40,140 bases of DNA from a virus, in the IMG/VR virus record IMGVR_UViG_3300042934_000548, positions 1 to 40,140 of that record; one strand, written 5' to 3'. Below, one piece after another: positions 29,097 to 37,151 of the stretch. The position numbers were made by a program, and so were the translations under genes. The notes below the pieces were generated by a model, which saw only the letters and a program-made list of their open reading frames with translations, did no database searches and was not told the DNA's origin. Positions within the stretch are counted from its first letter, which is position 1; each line of letters begins with the position of its first letter.

Positions 29097-29497
29097 TCAT
29101 CCCGTTCGGGCAACCGGACGAGAACGGCTACTACCCCGACTACGCGTTCACCCCCGCGTGGAAGGCGCAGCGCGAGGCGGCAGCGCGACGTCAAGCCCAG
29201 CAGGAAGCGCCCGGCGTCACCGCGAACGAGTTCTGGGGTGTCGTGTGGCCGGAACTGTTCGGCGAGGTGGAGCTCGACCTGGCGCAGGCGGGCCTCATCA
29301 CCGACCTCGACCGCGCGCTCGACACGCACTCGCTGCACTTCCTGTGCTCAGCGATCGCCCGCATCTTCCACGACGACATCGACGGCACCACCTGGATGCG
29401 GAAGGCGGTACGCGATGTCGTTCGACGCCGGAGCGCTGATCTACAAGATCCAGACGTTGGGCGCGCAGGAGGCGCAGCGCGACCTCCGCGCGCTTGA
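28638..29497 (+). CDS. Tail assembly chaperone, -1 frameshift fusion
   Basis: From codon 128 (Lys AAA, 29019-29021) a -1 slip on AAAA continues as SDGGAVPAFGALGPADIAQG, FTPAWKAQREAAARRQAQQ, NEFWGVVWPELFGEVELDLA and onward to 29497, giving about 286 residues. The second frame has no good start near its beginning, has real-protein character, and ends 83 bases inside the tape measure gene. Hairpins at 29032-29044 (CGCTG-TCC-CAGCG) and 29048-29062 (GGGGC-TCTTG-GCCCC) could stimulate slipping. The exact slip site is inferred. Confidence 0.7.
29018..29062 (+). promoter_or_regulatory. Programmed -1 frameshift site
   Basis: A-AAA-G slip run at 29018-29022, ten bases ahead of two consecutive hairpins. 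A rare Leu codon CTA precedes it. It is not the textbook X-XXY-YYZ heptamer; a single-tRNA Lys slip is the best fit. The +1 frame has a TAA at 29017, excluding +1 movement upstream of it. Confidence 0.55.
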
Positions 29498-32408
29498 CGC
29501 CACCTTCCGGAAGACCGGTGGTGCTGCGGCAGAGTCGAAGCCGAAGGTCGATGACCTCGGCAAGGCGACGGAGTCGACCGGCCGCAAGGCGCGGGACGCG
29601 AAGAAGCCGCTCGACGAGCAGGCGAAGGCCACCGAGGACGTCGGCAAGAAGTCCACCGACGCCGCCAGCAAGCAGCAGAAGCAGAAGGAAGCGACCGACG
29701 CGCAGGTGCAGGCGGCGCGCACCCTGTCGCTCGCTCTGATCGCCGTCGGCGCCGCCGCGGGCGCCATGGTGGCGCTGTCCATCGCGCGGCAGACCGAGTT
29801 CGGCGCGGCGATGTCGAACACCGCCGCCGCGACGATGGCTACCACGGAGGAGCAGAAGGCGCTCGGCGAGGCCGCGCTTGACGCCGGCGCCGACACGAAG
29901 TACTCGGCCACGGAAGCCGCCGCCGCCCAGGAGGAGCTCGCGAAGGCGGGACTCACCGTCACCGAGGTCATCAAGGGTGGCCTGAACGGTGCGCTGTCCC
30001 TCGCCGCCGCCGGGCAGCTGCAGGTCGCGCGCTCCGCGGAGATCATGGCGACCACGCTGAAGCAGTTCAAGCTGCCGGCGGAGCAGGCCGCGCACGTCTC
30101 CGACGTCCTCGCCGCTGGCGCTGGCAAGGCGCAGGGTTCCGTCGAAGACATGGCGCTGGCGCTTTCCTACGTCGGCCCCGTTGCGGCAGGGCTCAAGATC
30201 GGACTCGAAGAGACGGCTGGCGCGATCGCGCTCCTCGCGTCCGAAGGCATCCTCGGGGAGAAGGCCGGTACGAGCCTCCGAGGCGTCATCATGTCGCTCA
30301 CCGCGCCGTCGGCGATCGCCGCGCGCACCATGGGTGAGTACGGCATCGAGATCTTCGACGCCCAGGGGAACATGAAGTCCCTCGCGGAGGTCTCGGAGAT
30401 CCTCAAGGCGCGCCTCGGCGGTCTGACGGAAGCTGAACGGTCCGCTGCGCTCGGCCGCATCTTCGGCAACGAGCAGATCACCGCGGCGCGCATCCTGTAC
30501 GCCGGTGGTGCGCAGGCGATCGACGAGTGGACCGAGAAGGTCAACGACTCGGGGTACGCCGCCGAGCAGGCAGCGATGCGGCAGGACAACCTCGCCGGCG
30601 ACATCGAGAAGCTGGGCGGCGCGTTCGACACCGCCCTCATCAAGACCGGCTCGGGCGCGAACGACGTCCTCCGCGAGATGACGCAGGTCGTCACCTCCCT
30701 CGTCGACAGCTACGGGGAGATGCCTGACTCGGTGCAGCAAGGCGCCCTGGCGTTCGGTGTGCTCACTGCGGCGATCCTCCTCACGTCGGGTGCCGCGATC
30801 GGGCTCACCGCGAGGTTCTCCGAACTGCGGGTGCAGATGGAGAAGAACAACATCTCCATGGGGAAGACGGCGCTCCTCGGGGGTGTGGTCGGCCTCGCGC
30901 TCGCCGGCGTGCTGACCGCTGTGGCCGTGCTCGCCCAGAAGCAGGCGGAGGCCCGTCAGCGCGCCGAGGCGTACAACGAAGCCCTCGAGCAGGGCGCTGA
31001 CGCGGCGCGCAAGTTCGTCGCCGAGCAGCTGACGGCCGAGCAGTCGCACCTGTGGATCACTCGCGGGTCCGCGGCAGACGCGGCGGAGAAGTTCGGTCTC
31101 AGCCTGGAGACCGTCGCGGACGCCGCCGAGGGCAACAAGGCGGCGCTCGAGGAGATGTCCGACGTGATCAAGGCGGGGCAGGGCGACACTGACGCCGCGT
31201 TCCGGCTGATGGAGAAGTACGGCCTCACGATGGTCGAGGTGTCGGCGGCTTCAGGTGTCCTCGCCGAGGGTGTTGAGAACGTCACCCGTGCCCGGCAGGA
31301 CGGGTCCCGGATCGAGGAGCAGCAGCAGGAGATCGCGACTGACGGGGTGGAGGTCACGAAGACCGCCACCGAGGCGTACCTCGACGAGGCCGGCAGCATC
31401 GACGACCTGAACACTCAGCTGCAGGAACTCATCGACCGCATCAACGAGGCGAACGGCATCGGGCAGGATGCGGTCTCCACGAACGCCGCCTACCAGGAGT
31501 CGATCGCTGGGATCTCCGAGGAGGTTCAGCGGCAGAAGGACAAGTTCCTTGAGCCGCAGAAGCGCGCGTATGAGGAGCTCAACGGCACCCTCGACGGGTT
31601 CGTGGGGAACCTCTCCGGGTTCTCGCTCTCACTCGACCAGAGCACCGCTGCAGGGTCCGCGAACGCGGCCATGCTCTCCGACGTCGCCGGGAAGGCGCTG
31701 GCCGCTGCGGAGGCGCAGCTCGAGGTCGACAAGCAGACGATGTCCGGTGACGAAGCTGCACAGAAGTACTACGACACGTTGGTGGCGCAGCGGACGGCGT
31801 TCGAGGAGTCGGCGGCCGCGGCCGGGTTCAACGCCGACGAAGTGAAGGCGCTCGCCGATCAGGTGTTCGCGCTTCCGTCGGAGAAGGAGATCGCCATCCT
31901 CGCTGACACGATCCCCGCGCAGGAGGCGATCAACGGGATCATCACGGACTTCGAGGGCCGCACGATCACCCTCAAGGTCGGCGCGCAGGGGCAGCAGACC
32001 TACACACGTGATGGGCGCACGTTCTACGAAGCGGACGGCGGCATCGTCTCGTTCCACGCGAACGGATCCGCGAGTGAGCGTCACGTCGCGCAGATCGCCC
32101 GGGCCGGTGAGTGGCGGGTGTGGGCGGAGGACGAGACCGGCGGTGAGGCGTACATCCCCCTCGCCGAGGCGAAGCGCGGCCGGTCCACGGCGATCCTCAG
32201 CGATGTCGCCGGCCGGTTCGGCTACCAGCTGGTTCCGGTCGGTGCCACACGGCACGCGAACGGGTCAATGACGCCCATGCCGGCGCCCCCCTCAGCCGGC
32301 TCGCTGGTGATTCAGAACGAATTCAACTATCCGCCTGAGACAGACCCGCACGTGCTGTCGCGGGCGACCATCGCGGACATCAACGAGGGACTGAGGGGGC
32401 TCGGATGA
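29415..32408 (+). CDS. Tape measure protein
   Basis: A 997-residue protein, the longest in the genome; it sets tail length. Start chosen at MSFDAGALIYKIQTLGAQEA (GAAGGCGG upstream). The first 100 residues are coiled coil. Hydrophobic segments near 104-125, 442-468 and 482-508 would help membrane passage during DNA entry. The central part (TEFGAAMSNTAAATMATTEE, GLKIGLEETAGAIALLASEG) is like TP901-type tape measures. The C-terminus has the frequent ETGGEAYIPLAEAKRGRS motif. No muramidase or peptidase motif was noticed. Confidence 0.95.
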   Translation: MSFDAGALIYKIQTLGAQEAQRDLRALDATFRKTGGAAAESKPKVDDLGKATESTGRKARDAKKPLDEQAKATEDVGKKSTDAASKQQKQKEATDAQVQAARTLSLALIAVGAAAGAMVALSIARQTEFGAAMSNTAAATMATTEEQKALGEAALDAGADTKYSATEAAAAQEELAKAGLTVTEVIKGGLNGALSLAAAGQLQVARSAEIMATTLKQFKLPAEQAAHVSDVLAAGAGKAQGSVEDMALALSYVGPVAAGLKIGLEETAGAIALLASEGILGEKAGTSLRGVIMSLTAPSAIAARTMGEYGIEIFDAQGNMKSLAEVSEILKARLGGLTEAERSAALGRIFGNEQITAARILYAGGAQAIDEWTEKVNDSGYAAEQAAMRQDNLAGDIEKLGGAFDTALIKTGSGANDVLREMTQVVTSLVDSYGEMPDSVQQGALAFGVLTAAILLTSGAAIGLTARFSELRVQMEKNNISMGKTALLGGVVGLALAGVLTAVAVLAQKQAEARQRAEAYNEALEQGADAARKFVAEQLTAEQSHLWITRGSAADAAEKFGLSLETVADAAEGNKAALEEMSDVIKAGQGDTDAAFRLMEKYGLTMVEVSAASGVLAEGVENVTRARQDGSRIEEQQQEIATDGVEVTKTATEAYLDEAGSIDDLNTQLQELIDRINEANGIGQDAVSTNAAYQESIAGISEEVQRQKDKFLEPQKRAYEELNGTLDGFVGNLSGFSLSLDQSTAAGSANAAMLSDVAGKALAAAEAQLEVDKQTMSGDEAAQKYYDTLVAQRTAFEESAAAAGFNADEVKALADQVFALPSEKEIAILADTIPAQEAINGIITDFEGRTITLKVGAQGQQTYTRDGRTFYEADGGIVSFHANGSASERHVAQIARAGEWRVWAEDETGGEAYIPLAEAKRGRSTAILSDVAGRFGYQLVPVGATRHANGSMTPMPAPPSAGSLVIQNEFNYPPETDPHVLSRATIADINEGLRGLG

Positions 32409-33157
32409 CCCTTCAGGTGGTGGTCGACGGGGTCACATTCCACGACGTCGAGTCAGATCCTGGGTTCGTCGTAGTGGACTTCGAGGGTTGGAACGACGGA
32501 CCCGGGGCGCGGGGCAACGAAACCCCGCGCACCGCTGCGCACGGCGATCACGACGAACCGGTCTACCGCGGCTCGCGTCTGATCATCCTCAGCGGGTGGT
32601 GCGAAGGCTCGGACCCCTCCGACCTCGGGGTGCTCAGTGATCAGTTCAAGGGCATCCTCTCGGACGGCAGCCCGGGCGAGATCACCGTCACTGAGTTCGG
32701 TGTCACGAGGACCGCGACCGTGAAGCTCTGGGGTGACCCCAGATTCACACCCCGCGGCGTCGGGGCTTACGCGGGGTGGTCGATCCGGTTCAAGTCCGCA
32801 GACGGAAGACGGTACGGCGCCACGCACTCCGAGGGCCCTGATACGTCGGTCGACGTCTCCCACGCAGGCAACTTCCCTGCCGTGAGCAGCATCGAGGTCG
32901 TCGGCACCATGCCGAGCGGGTACACGGTCACTGACGGGACTACCGAGTACGTGGTGACGCAGGCGCTCGCGGGCGGGCAGACGCACCGGATCGACATGGC
33001 GACCGGGTGGTTGTACCTCGACGACGTCCTGCAGGCGGGTGCGGTGCAGCAGGCGGACACCTGGGTGGTCCCGAAGGCGACGACGGTGACGCACACGCTG
33101 GTCCCGGTGTCCGGGTCGGGAACGATCACCGTCACCGTCCGTGACACCTACATGTAG
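32405..33157 (+). CDS. Distal tail protein (Dit-like)
   Basis: A 250-residue protein starting MTLQVVVDGVTFHDVESDPG. The N-terminal domain continues with YRGSRLIILSGWCEGSDPSD and a helix (LGVLSDQFKGILSD), as in the N-terminal part of Dit/minor tail proteins. The C-terminal half (ATGWLYLDDVLQAGAVQQAD, TLVPVSGSGTITVTVRD) is a galectin-like beta-sandwich. It begins four bases inside the tape measure end and would form the hub ring at the tail tip. Confidence 0.82.
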   Translation: MTLQVVVDGVTFHDVESDPGFVVVDFEGWNDGPGARGNETPRTAAHGDHDEPVYRGSRLIILSGWCEGSDPSDLGVLSDQFKGILSDGSPGEITVTEFGVTRTATVKLWGDPRFTPRGVGAYAGWSIRFKSADGRRYGATHSEGPDTSVDVSHAGNFPAVSSIEVVGTMPSGYTVTDGTTEYVVTQALAGGQTHRIDMATGWLYLDDVLQAGAVQQADTWVVPKATTVTHTLVPVSGSGTITVTVRDTYM

Positions 33158-33165
33158 GGGGTGCC

Positions 33166-34242
33166 GTGTACTCGTACGCGATCCACGACACGATCACAGG
33201 TGCCCCGCTGCTTCCGGTGCCCGCTGGATGCTTGACCGCTGCGCCCTGGACGACCCGCCTCAGCGGTGAGGGCACTGGGCGGTTCGGGTTCATGCTGCAT
33301 GATCTCGGCGTCTCCCAGTCCGACATCCGGGATCTGCTGCGCCCGTCCGACCGGATGATCGTCGTGAAGTCAGGTGATCAGGTTGCCTACGCGGGTATGC
33401 CGCAGATCGACCACTACGACCGCGACATGGGGGTTGTCACGGCGAACACCGTCGAGCTGCGGCGCATCTTCCGGTGGCGGCTGACTCATGGTGTAGACGC
33501 CGTGCTGACCCTTGGTGATCTCGGTGTGGCTGGCAAGTCGATCCCGGGCGCGGTACGCCGCATCCTGTACCGGGGGATGTTGGACGGCACTCCGGGGTGG
33601 GATTTCCCCATCGACCTCCCTGCGGACGGTGCGGGATCGTTCTCCGCCGACTGGCTCGGGTCGGACCTGTTCACGATCAACGACCTTCTGGTGCAGATCG
33701 AGAAGGCCGGCTACGAGGTGTTCCTGCGCCCGTACCTGACGGATGGGATGCTGCGGTTCGAGACGGAGGTCGGTTCACCGATCGAGTTCGCGGCAACCGA
33801 CCTGTCTGTCACCGCCCCGAAGTCGCCCGTCACCGGGTTGCAGACCGCGCTGGACGGGTCCGAGCAGGTGACTGGTGTGTTCGTCGCCGGCAACGGCTGG
33901 GGTCCGTCGCTGGTGAGCGCGTACCACAACCTCATCATGGATCCGGGTGCGGTGAGCAATTTCCCCATTCGGGATGCGTATTGGCAGTCGAAGGAGATCA
34001 AGGACACCACCCAACTGCAGCGCATCGCGGATGCCCGGTTCGCGGAGTTCAATCCGCTCGTTGAGCAGTGGTCGTTCTCTCTGAACTGTGCTGACGGGCT
34101 GTCTCCGATGGTCGCCGCGCCGGGTCGGGTGTTGAACATGCACACGCAGGGTGACCCGTGGATTCCGGATGGGACACGGTCGCTGCATGTTGTCGCCCTG
34201 TCGGGTGACCTGTCGTCGACGGTGAAGGTGGAGACGCGATGA
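33166..34242 (+). CDS. Tail-associated (Tal-like) baseplate hub protein
   Basis: A 358-residue protein from GTG after GTAGGGGGT. The beta-rich start (GCLTAAPWTTRLSGEGTGRF), then SDRMIVVKSGDQVAYAGMPQ and TANTVELRRIFRWRLTHG, and the later DARFAEFNPLVEQWSFSLN plus GRVLNMHTQGDPWIPDGTRS, fit siphovirus hub proteins of the Siphovirus ReqiPepy6 Gp37-like/minor tail type. It would lie beneath Dit and contact the cell. No peptidase domain is visible. Confidence 0.78.
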   Translation: MYSYAIHDTITGAPLLPVPAGCLTAAPWTTRLSGEGTGRFGFMLHDLGVSQSDIRDLLRPSDRMIVVKSGDQVAYAGMPQIDHYDRDMGVVTANTVELRRIFRWRLTHGVDAVLTLGDLGVAGKSIPGAVRRILYRGMLDGTPGWDFPIDLPADGAGSFSADWLGSDLFTINDLLVQIEKAGYEVFLRPYLTDGMLRFETEVGSPIEFAATDLSVTAPKSPVTGLQTALDGSEQVTGVFVAGNGWGPSLVSAYHNLIMDPGAVSNFPIRDAYWQSKEIKDTTQLQRIADARFAEFNPLVEQWSFSLNCADGLSPMVAAPGRVLNMHTQGDPWIPDGTRSLHVVALSGDLSSTVKVETR

Positions 34243-34769
34243 CGAAGGATCTGTCAGACCCGGCCGCGGCGCTCGCGGATGTGAAGGACCGGTTGCGGAT
34301 CATGCAGAACGTGCCGCAGTCGGACGGCGACACTCAGCATCCGGGCGCCGGATACGAGTCGATCCAGATCGGTGTGAACGCGCAGGCGGCACCGATCACG
34401 CAGCCGGACGCCGACGAGGCTGTCGCGATCGGCTCGTCCGCGACTGCGGATGGGTTCGGTGCGTGTGCGTACGGCGCCAGGTCGTATGCCCAGTACGAGA
34501 ACGCGTCGGCGTTCGGATGGTTGTCGTTCGCCGGGCACGCGTTCGCGACGGCGATCGGGTACCGGTCGGTCACGACGAAGGCGAATCAGGTTCGTCTGGG
34601 CCGGTCGACGGAAGAGGTGTCGGTGCCTGGCCGGTTGAATGTGGCCCGTCGCACACCGTCTGGTTCCGCGGATTCGCAGGGCACGGTCGGGGACATCACT
34701 TCGGACGACAACTACATCTACGTGAAGACGAACGCGGGCTGGAAACGTTCCGCTCTGTCCACGTTCTGA
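34239..34769 (+). CDS. Tail protein with YadA-like head repeats
   Basis: A 176-residue protein. From residue 61 a 14-residue unit repeats four times with the pattern A-x-A-x-G: AVAIGSSATADGFG, ACAYGARSYAQYEN, ASAFGWLSFAGHAF, ATAIGYRSVTTKAN. This is the repeat of the left-handed beta-roll in YadA/Hia-type trimeric adhesins. A closing strand and SDDNYIYVKTNAGWKRSALS end the protein, like trimeric fibre tips. It probably forms a trimeric tip fibre. Overlaps the hub gene by four bases. Confidence 0.78.
   Translation: MTKDLSDPAAALADVKDRLRIMQNVPQSDGDTQHPGAGYESIQIGVNAQAAPITQPDADEAVAIGSSATADGFGACAYGARSYAQYENASAFGWLSFAGHAFATAIGYRSVTTKANQVRLGRSTEEVSVPGRLNVARRTPSGSADSQGTVGDITSDDNYIYVKTNAGWKRSALSTF
34428..34595 (+). 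repeat. Four 42-bp coding repeats (YadA-like units)
   Basis: DNA coding residues 61-116 of the tail gene at 34239. Protein pattern is kept while bases have drifted, so it is an old internal duplication selected at protein level. The unit is 14 codons. Confidence 0.6.
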
Positions 34770-34784
34770 GGCTGAGGAGACGAC

Positions 34785-35147
34785 ATGGCTGATCTCGACC
34801 TGCGCGCGGAGAAGCTCAACATCAAGTTCATCCGCGGCGACGTGGTGGCGTTCGATCTGCGGATCATGGACAAGTCCGTGACCCCGTCGGTGCCGTTGAC
34901 GGGTCTCCCCACGACGGGGTGGCGCGCACAGGTGCGTGTCGAGGCTGGGGAGTCGGAGGATCCGCCTTTGGCGTCGTTCGTGATCGACGCGAGCGAGGTC
35001 GACACGACCAGCATCCTCCACCTGGTGCTCGAAGCGGCGGACGGGGCCGCACTGCCCGAGGAGACCGAGTTCGACGTGGAGAACACGACCACGCAGTTCA
35101 CCTACCAGCGCGGGACCCTCACCATCGACGGGCAGGTGTCGCAGTGA
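34785..35147 (+). CDS. Hypothetical minor tail protein (beta domain)
   Basis: A 120-residue protein after GAGGAGACGAC. LNIKFIRGDVVAFDLRIMDK, WRAQVRVEAGESEDP and a late VENTTTQFTYQRGTLTIDG form an all-beta domain similar in outline to N-terminal adaptors of baseplate fibres (BppU-like). It stands between two fibre-type genes and overlaps the next by four bases, so an adaptor role is likely. Confidence 0.7.
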   Translation: MADLDLRAEKLNIKFIRGDVVAFDLRIMDKSVTPSVPLTGLPTTGWRAQVRVEAGESEDPPLASFVIDASEVDTTSILHLVLEAADGAALPEETEFDVENTTTQFTYQRGTLTIDGQVSQ

Positions 35148-35965
35148 CCACCGAGATCACCACCGAGGTCTACGGCTCCCCGAACGTCACCACCGAGATA
35201 ACCCCGGGCGGGGCTCCCGGGCTGTCCGCGTACCAGCTCGACGTCGCGGCTGGCCGGTTTGAGGGCACGGAGGCTGAGTGGGCCGAGTGGATCCACGGTG
35301 CGGACGGCGCGCCTGGCCCCACAGCGGTGAGCATCGACGAAGGCAACGCTGCCACCCTCGGCGGGGATGGTCTGATCTTCGTGCCGGAGGCGACTGGCGG
35401 CGCGTCGAACTGGGGCGACCTGGGTGGTACGCTCTCCGACCAGACGGACCTGCAGGAGGCGCTCGACGCGAAGGCGGACAGTACCGACCTGGGCACTGCG
35501 GCCGCTGCCGACGCCGGCGAATTCGCGTCCGCGGCGCAGGGTGCTCTGGCGGACTCTGCTGTCCAGCCGGGAGACATCGGTACGGCCGCTGCGCAGGATG
35601 CAGCCGCGTTCGCCTCGGCCGCGCAGGGCGGACTCGCGGACAGCGCGGTGCAACCAGGCGATCTCGGTACGGCCGCGTCGCTCGACATCCCATCGACGGG
35701 GAACGCGGCCGCGGGCGAGGTCGTGAAGGGTGACGACACCCGTCTGACGGATGCGCGGACGCCGACGGAGCACGAGCACACCGCCGCGCAGATCAGCGAC
35801 TTCAATGCGGCGGCGTTTCCTGCGGGTTGCGCAGAGAACAAGCACACCACGAAGACCGCGGCGCGCAACGCCGCACTGGCGAGCAACTTCTGGCGGTATC
35901 CCGGGACAGCGGGTGTAGACGACCCCGACAACTGGGTCGACGGCGACGAATGGATCAACCAATGA
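35144..35965 (+). CDS. Tail fibre-like protein with 29-residue repeats
   Basis: A 273-residue protein from GTG. Residues 38-58 (RFEGTEAEWAEWIHGADGAP) are a usual phage fibre entry leading to a short Gly-Pro stretch. GTAAAADAGEFASAAQGALA with its continuation (117-145) is repeated nearly exactly at 146-174. GDDTRLTDARTPTEHEHTAA is another common fibre motif, and the end (WVDGDEWIN) resembles fibre tails. Expected to be a trimeric structural fibre bridging baseplate and receptor-binding protein. Confidence 0.8.
   Translation: MTTEITTEVYGSPNVTTEITPGGAPGLSAYQLDVAAGRFEGTEAEWAEWIHGADGAPGPTAVSIDEGNAATLGGDGLIFVPEATGGASNWGDLGGTLSDQTDLQEALDAKADSTDLGTAAAADAGEFASAAQGALADSAVQPGDIGTAAAQDAAAFASAAQGGLADSAVQPGDLGTAASLDIPSTGNAAAGEVVKGDDTRLTDARTPTEHEHTAAQISDFNAAAFPAGCAENKHTTKTAARNAALASNFWRYPGTAGVDDPDNWVDGDEWINQ
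35492..35665 (+). repeat. Tandem 87-bp repeat in fibre gene
   Basis: 35492-35578 and 35579-35665 encode two copies of a 29-residue unit (GTAAA... to ...QPGD), with the beginning of a third (GTAAS) at 35666. Copy number could vary between relatives and change fibre length. Confidence 0.75.
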
Positions 35966-36909
35966 CGTACTGGGAAGAGACGATCCCCGCAGACGCGAAC
36001 CCCGGACCCCTGGTCTATGCGGCGCTCGCGACAAAGCTCCTCGCGCTCGGGTGGACGCTCGAGGACACGGTGGTGATCGGCGCCCGCACCCACAAGGTGC
36101 TGAAGTCTGAGGCCGCGGGGAACACGTACAACCTTGACTGGTTCCTCGACATTTCCTACCCGACGACCGGTATTGCTACGGGCGTGTTGCTGTGCCCGTT
36201 CGAGGGGTACACGGCCGCGAGTGATGTTGGACTACGCGGCGCCTACTCCGCCGCCTCTACCAATGCGCCAGACGGTACAACGTACTCGCGTTTCGGGGCG
36301 ACGACCTCTGCCCTTGAAACGAACTGGGCGAACACTGGTAGCCACACTTCTCTCGACACACCCCTGACGACTTCAGCTTTCGTCATCAACGCATCGGTCA
36401 CCCGTGATCGGGTGATACTCCTTTCGAGCACTGAGGCCACACAGGTTTCTTACTGCGGGTTCTTCACGCCCACAACCGCCCACGCGACCCACGCTGGCGC
36501 CGCACTGTTCCCCCTCATCACTACGCGACTGGTGGGCAGTGCTGATCGCACCGCCGCCAACTCGGCCGCGTCGGTGGGTGCGGCGCTCACCCGAATCCCG
36601 AAGGCGACGACCGTTAGCAACTGGAACGCTCACTGCGTCGTCGGGCCAAACACCATGCGCATGAACGGACGAATCGGTGGCGCTGCGGCTGAGGGCGACA
36701 ACCAGATCACAACAGTCCCCTTCCTTGTGGGGATGGGCGGTGTCAGTTGGACCCTCGGCACCGCCACACATATCGGCGAACTGGACGGGCTTGAGTGCGG
36801 GTGGGCGGATGCCCCGGTGGCGCGCGGCGACATCGTAACCATCGACGGATCCTCGTACACGCTGTCCACCGTAACCAGCAGTGCGGCAATCGCGATGGCG
36901 CAGGTGTGA
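35962..36909 (+). CDS. Putative receptor-binding protein
   Basis: A 315-residue protein, last large tail gene before lysis genes, where receptor-binding proteins are usual. The start (MTYWEETIPADANPGPLVYA) and helix LVYAALATKLLALGWTLED are followed by a Thr/Ser/Ala-rich beta region. Third-position GC looks lower here than in neighbouring genes (for example 36160-36620), a hint of recent exchange, as expected for host-range genes. No family recognised; function inferred from position and composition. Confidence 0.6.
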   Translation: MTYWEETIPADANPGPLVYAALATKLLALGWTLEDTVVIGARTHKVLKSEAAGNTYNLDWFLDISYPTTGIATGVLLCPFEGYTAASDVGLRGAYSAASTNAPDGTTYSRFGATTSALETNWANTGSHTSLDTPLTTSAFVINASVTRDRVILLSSTEATQVSYCGFFTPTTAHATHAGAALFPLITTRLVGSADRTAANSAASVGAALTRIPKATTVSNWNAHCVVGPNTMRMNGRIGGAAAEGDNQITTVPFLVGMGGVSWTLGTATHIGELDGLECGWADAPVARGDIVTIDGSSYTLSTVTSSAAIAMAQV

Positions 36910-36910
36910 C

Positions 36911-37057
36911 GTGGCTGACCGTGGAACAGCAACGTTCGTCCCTTCGGCGCCGTTCAACGTCGCCACGGACTACGACCCGATCACCCGAGGTTCGGGCGAG
37001 ACCTTCGAGCCGAAGCGGTTCCTGAACGTCGGCGGCGTGGCCGTCCCGATCCAGTAA
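36911..37057 (+). CDS. Small protein downstream of the fibre genes
   Basis: A 48-residue ORF from GTG, one base after the previous stop: MADRGTATFVPSAPFNVATD, then an Arg/Lys/Phe segment ending VGGVAVPIQ. Good codon character. The ending resembles short phage fibre-tip or base proteins. Followed by a terminator. Confidence 0.6.
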   Translation: MADRGTATFVPSAPFNVATDYDPITRGSGETFEPKRFLNVGGVAVPIQ

Positions 37058-37069
37058 CCCACCCACCTG

Positions 37070-37093
37070 AAGCCCCCGCGACGTCGGGGGCTT
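37070..37093 (+). terminator. Intrinsic terminator before lysis genes
   Basis: AAGCCCCCG / CGGGGGCTT, nine perfect pairs and a six-base loop, then TCTC. It follows the small gene at 36911 by 12 bases and separates tail and lysis transcripts. Confidence 0.85.
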
Positions 37094-37151
37094 TCTCATG
37101 CCCTCAGCGAACCGCTGGGGCCTCGTCATGCACGCAGAAGGGCGGGACACC

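Noticed and set aside
29298-31049. 583-residue reverse ORF
   Set aside because: Mirror of the tape measure gene; Leu/Arg/Gly-rich and without recognisable motifs.
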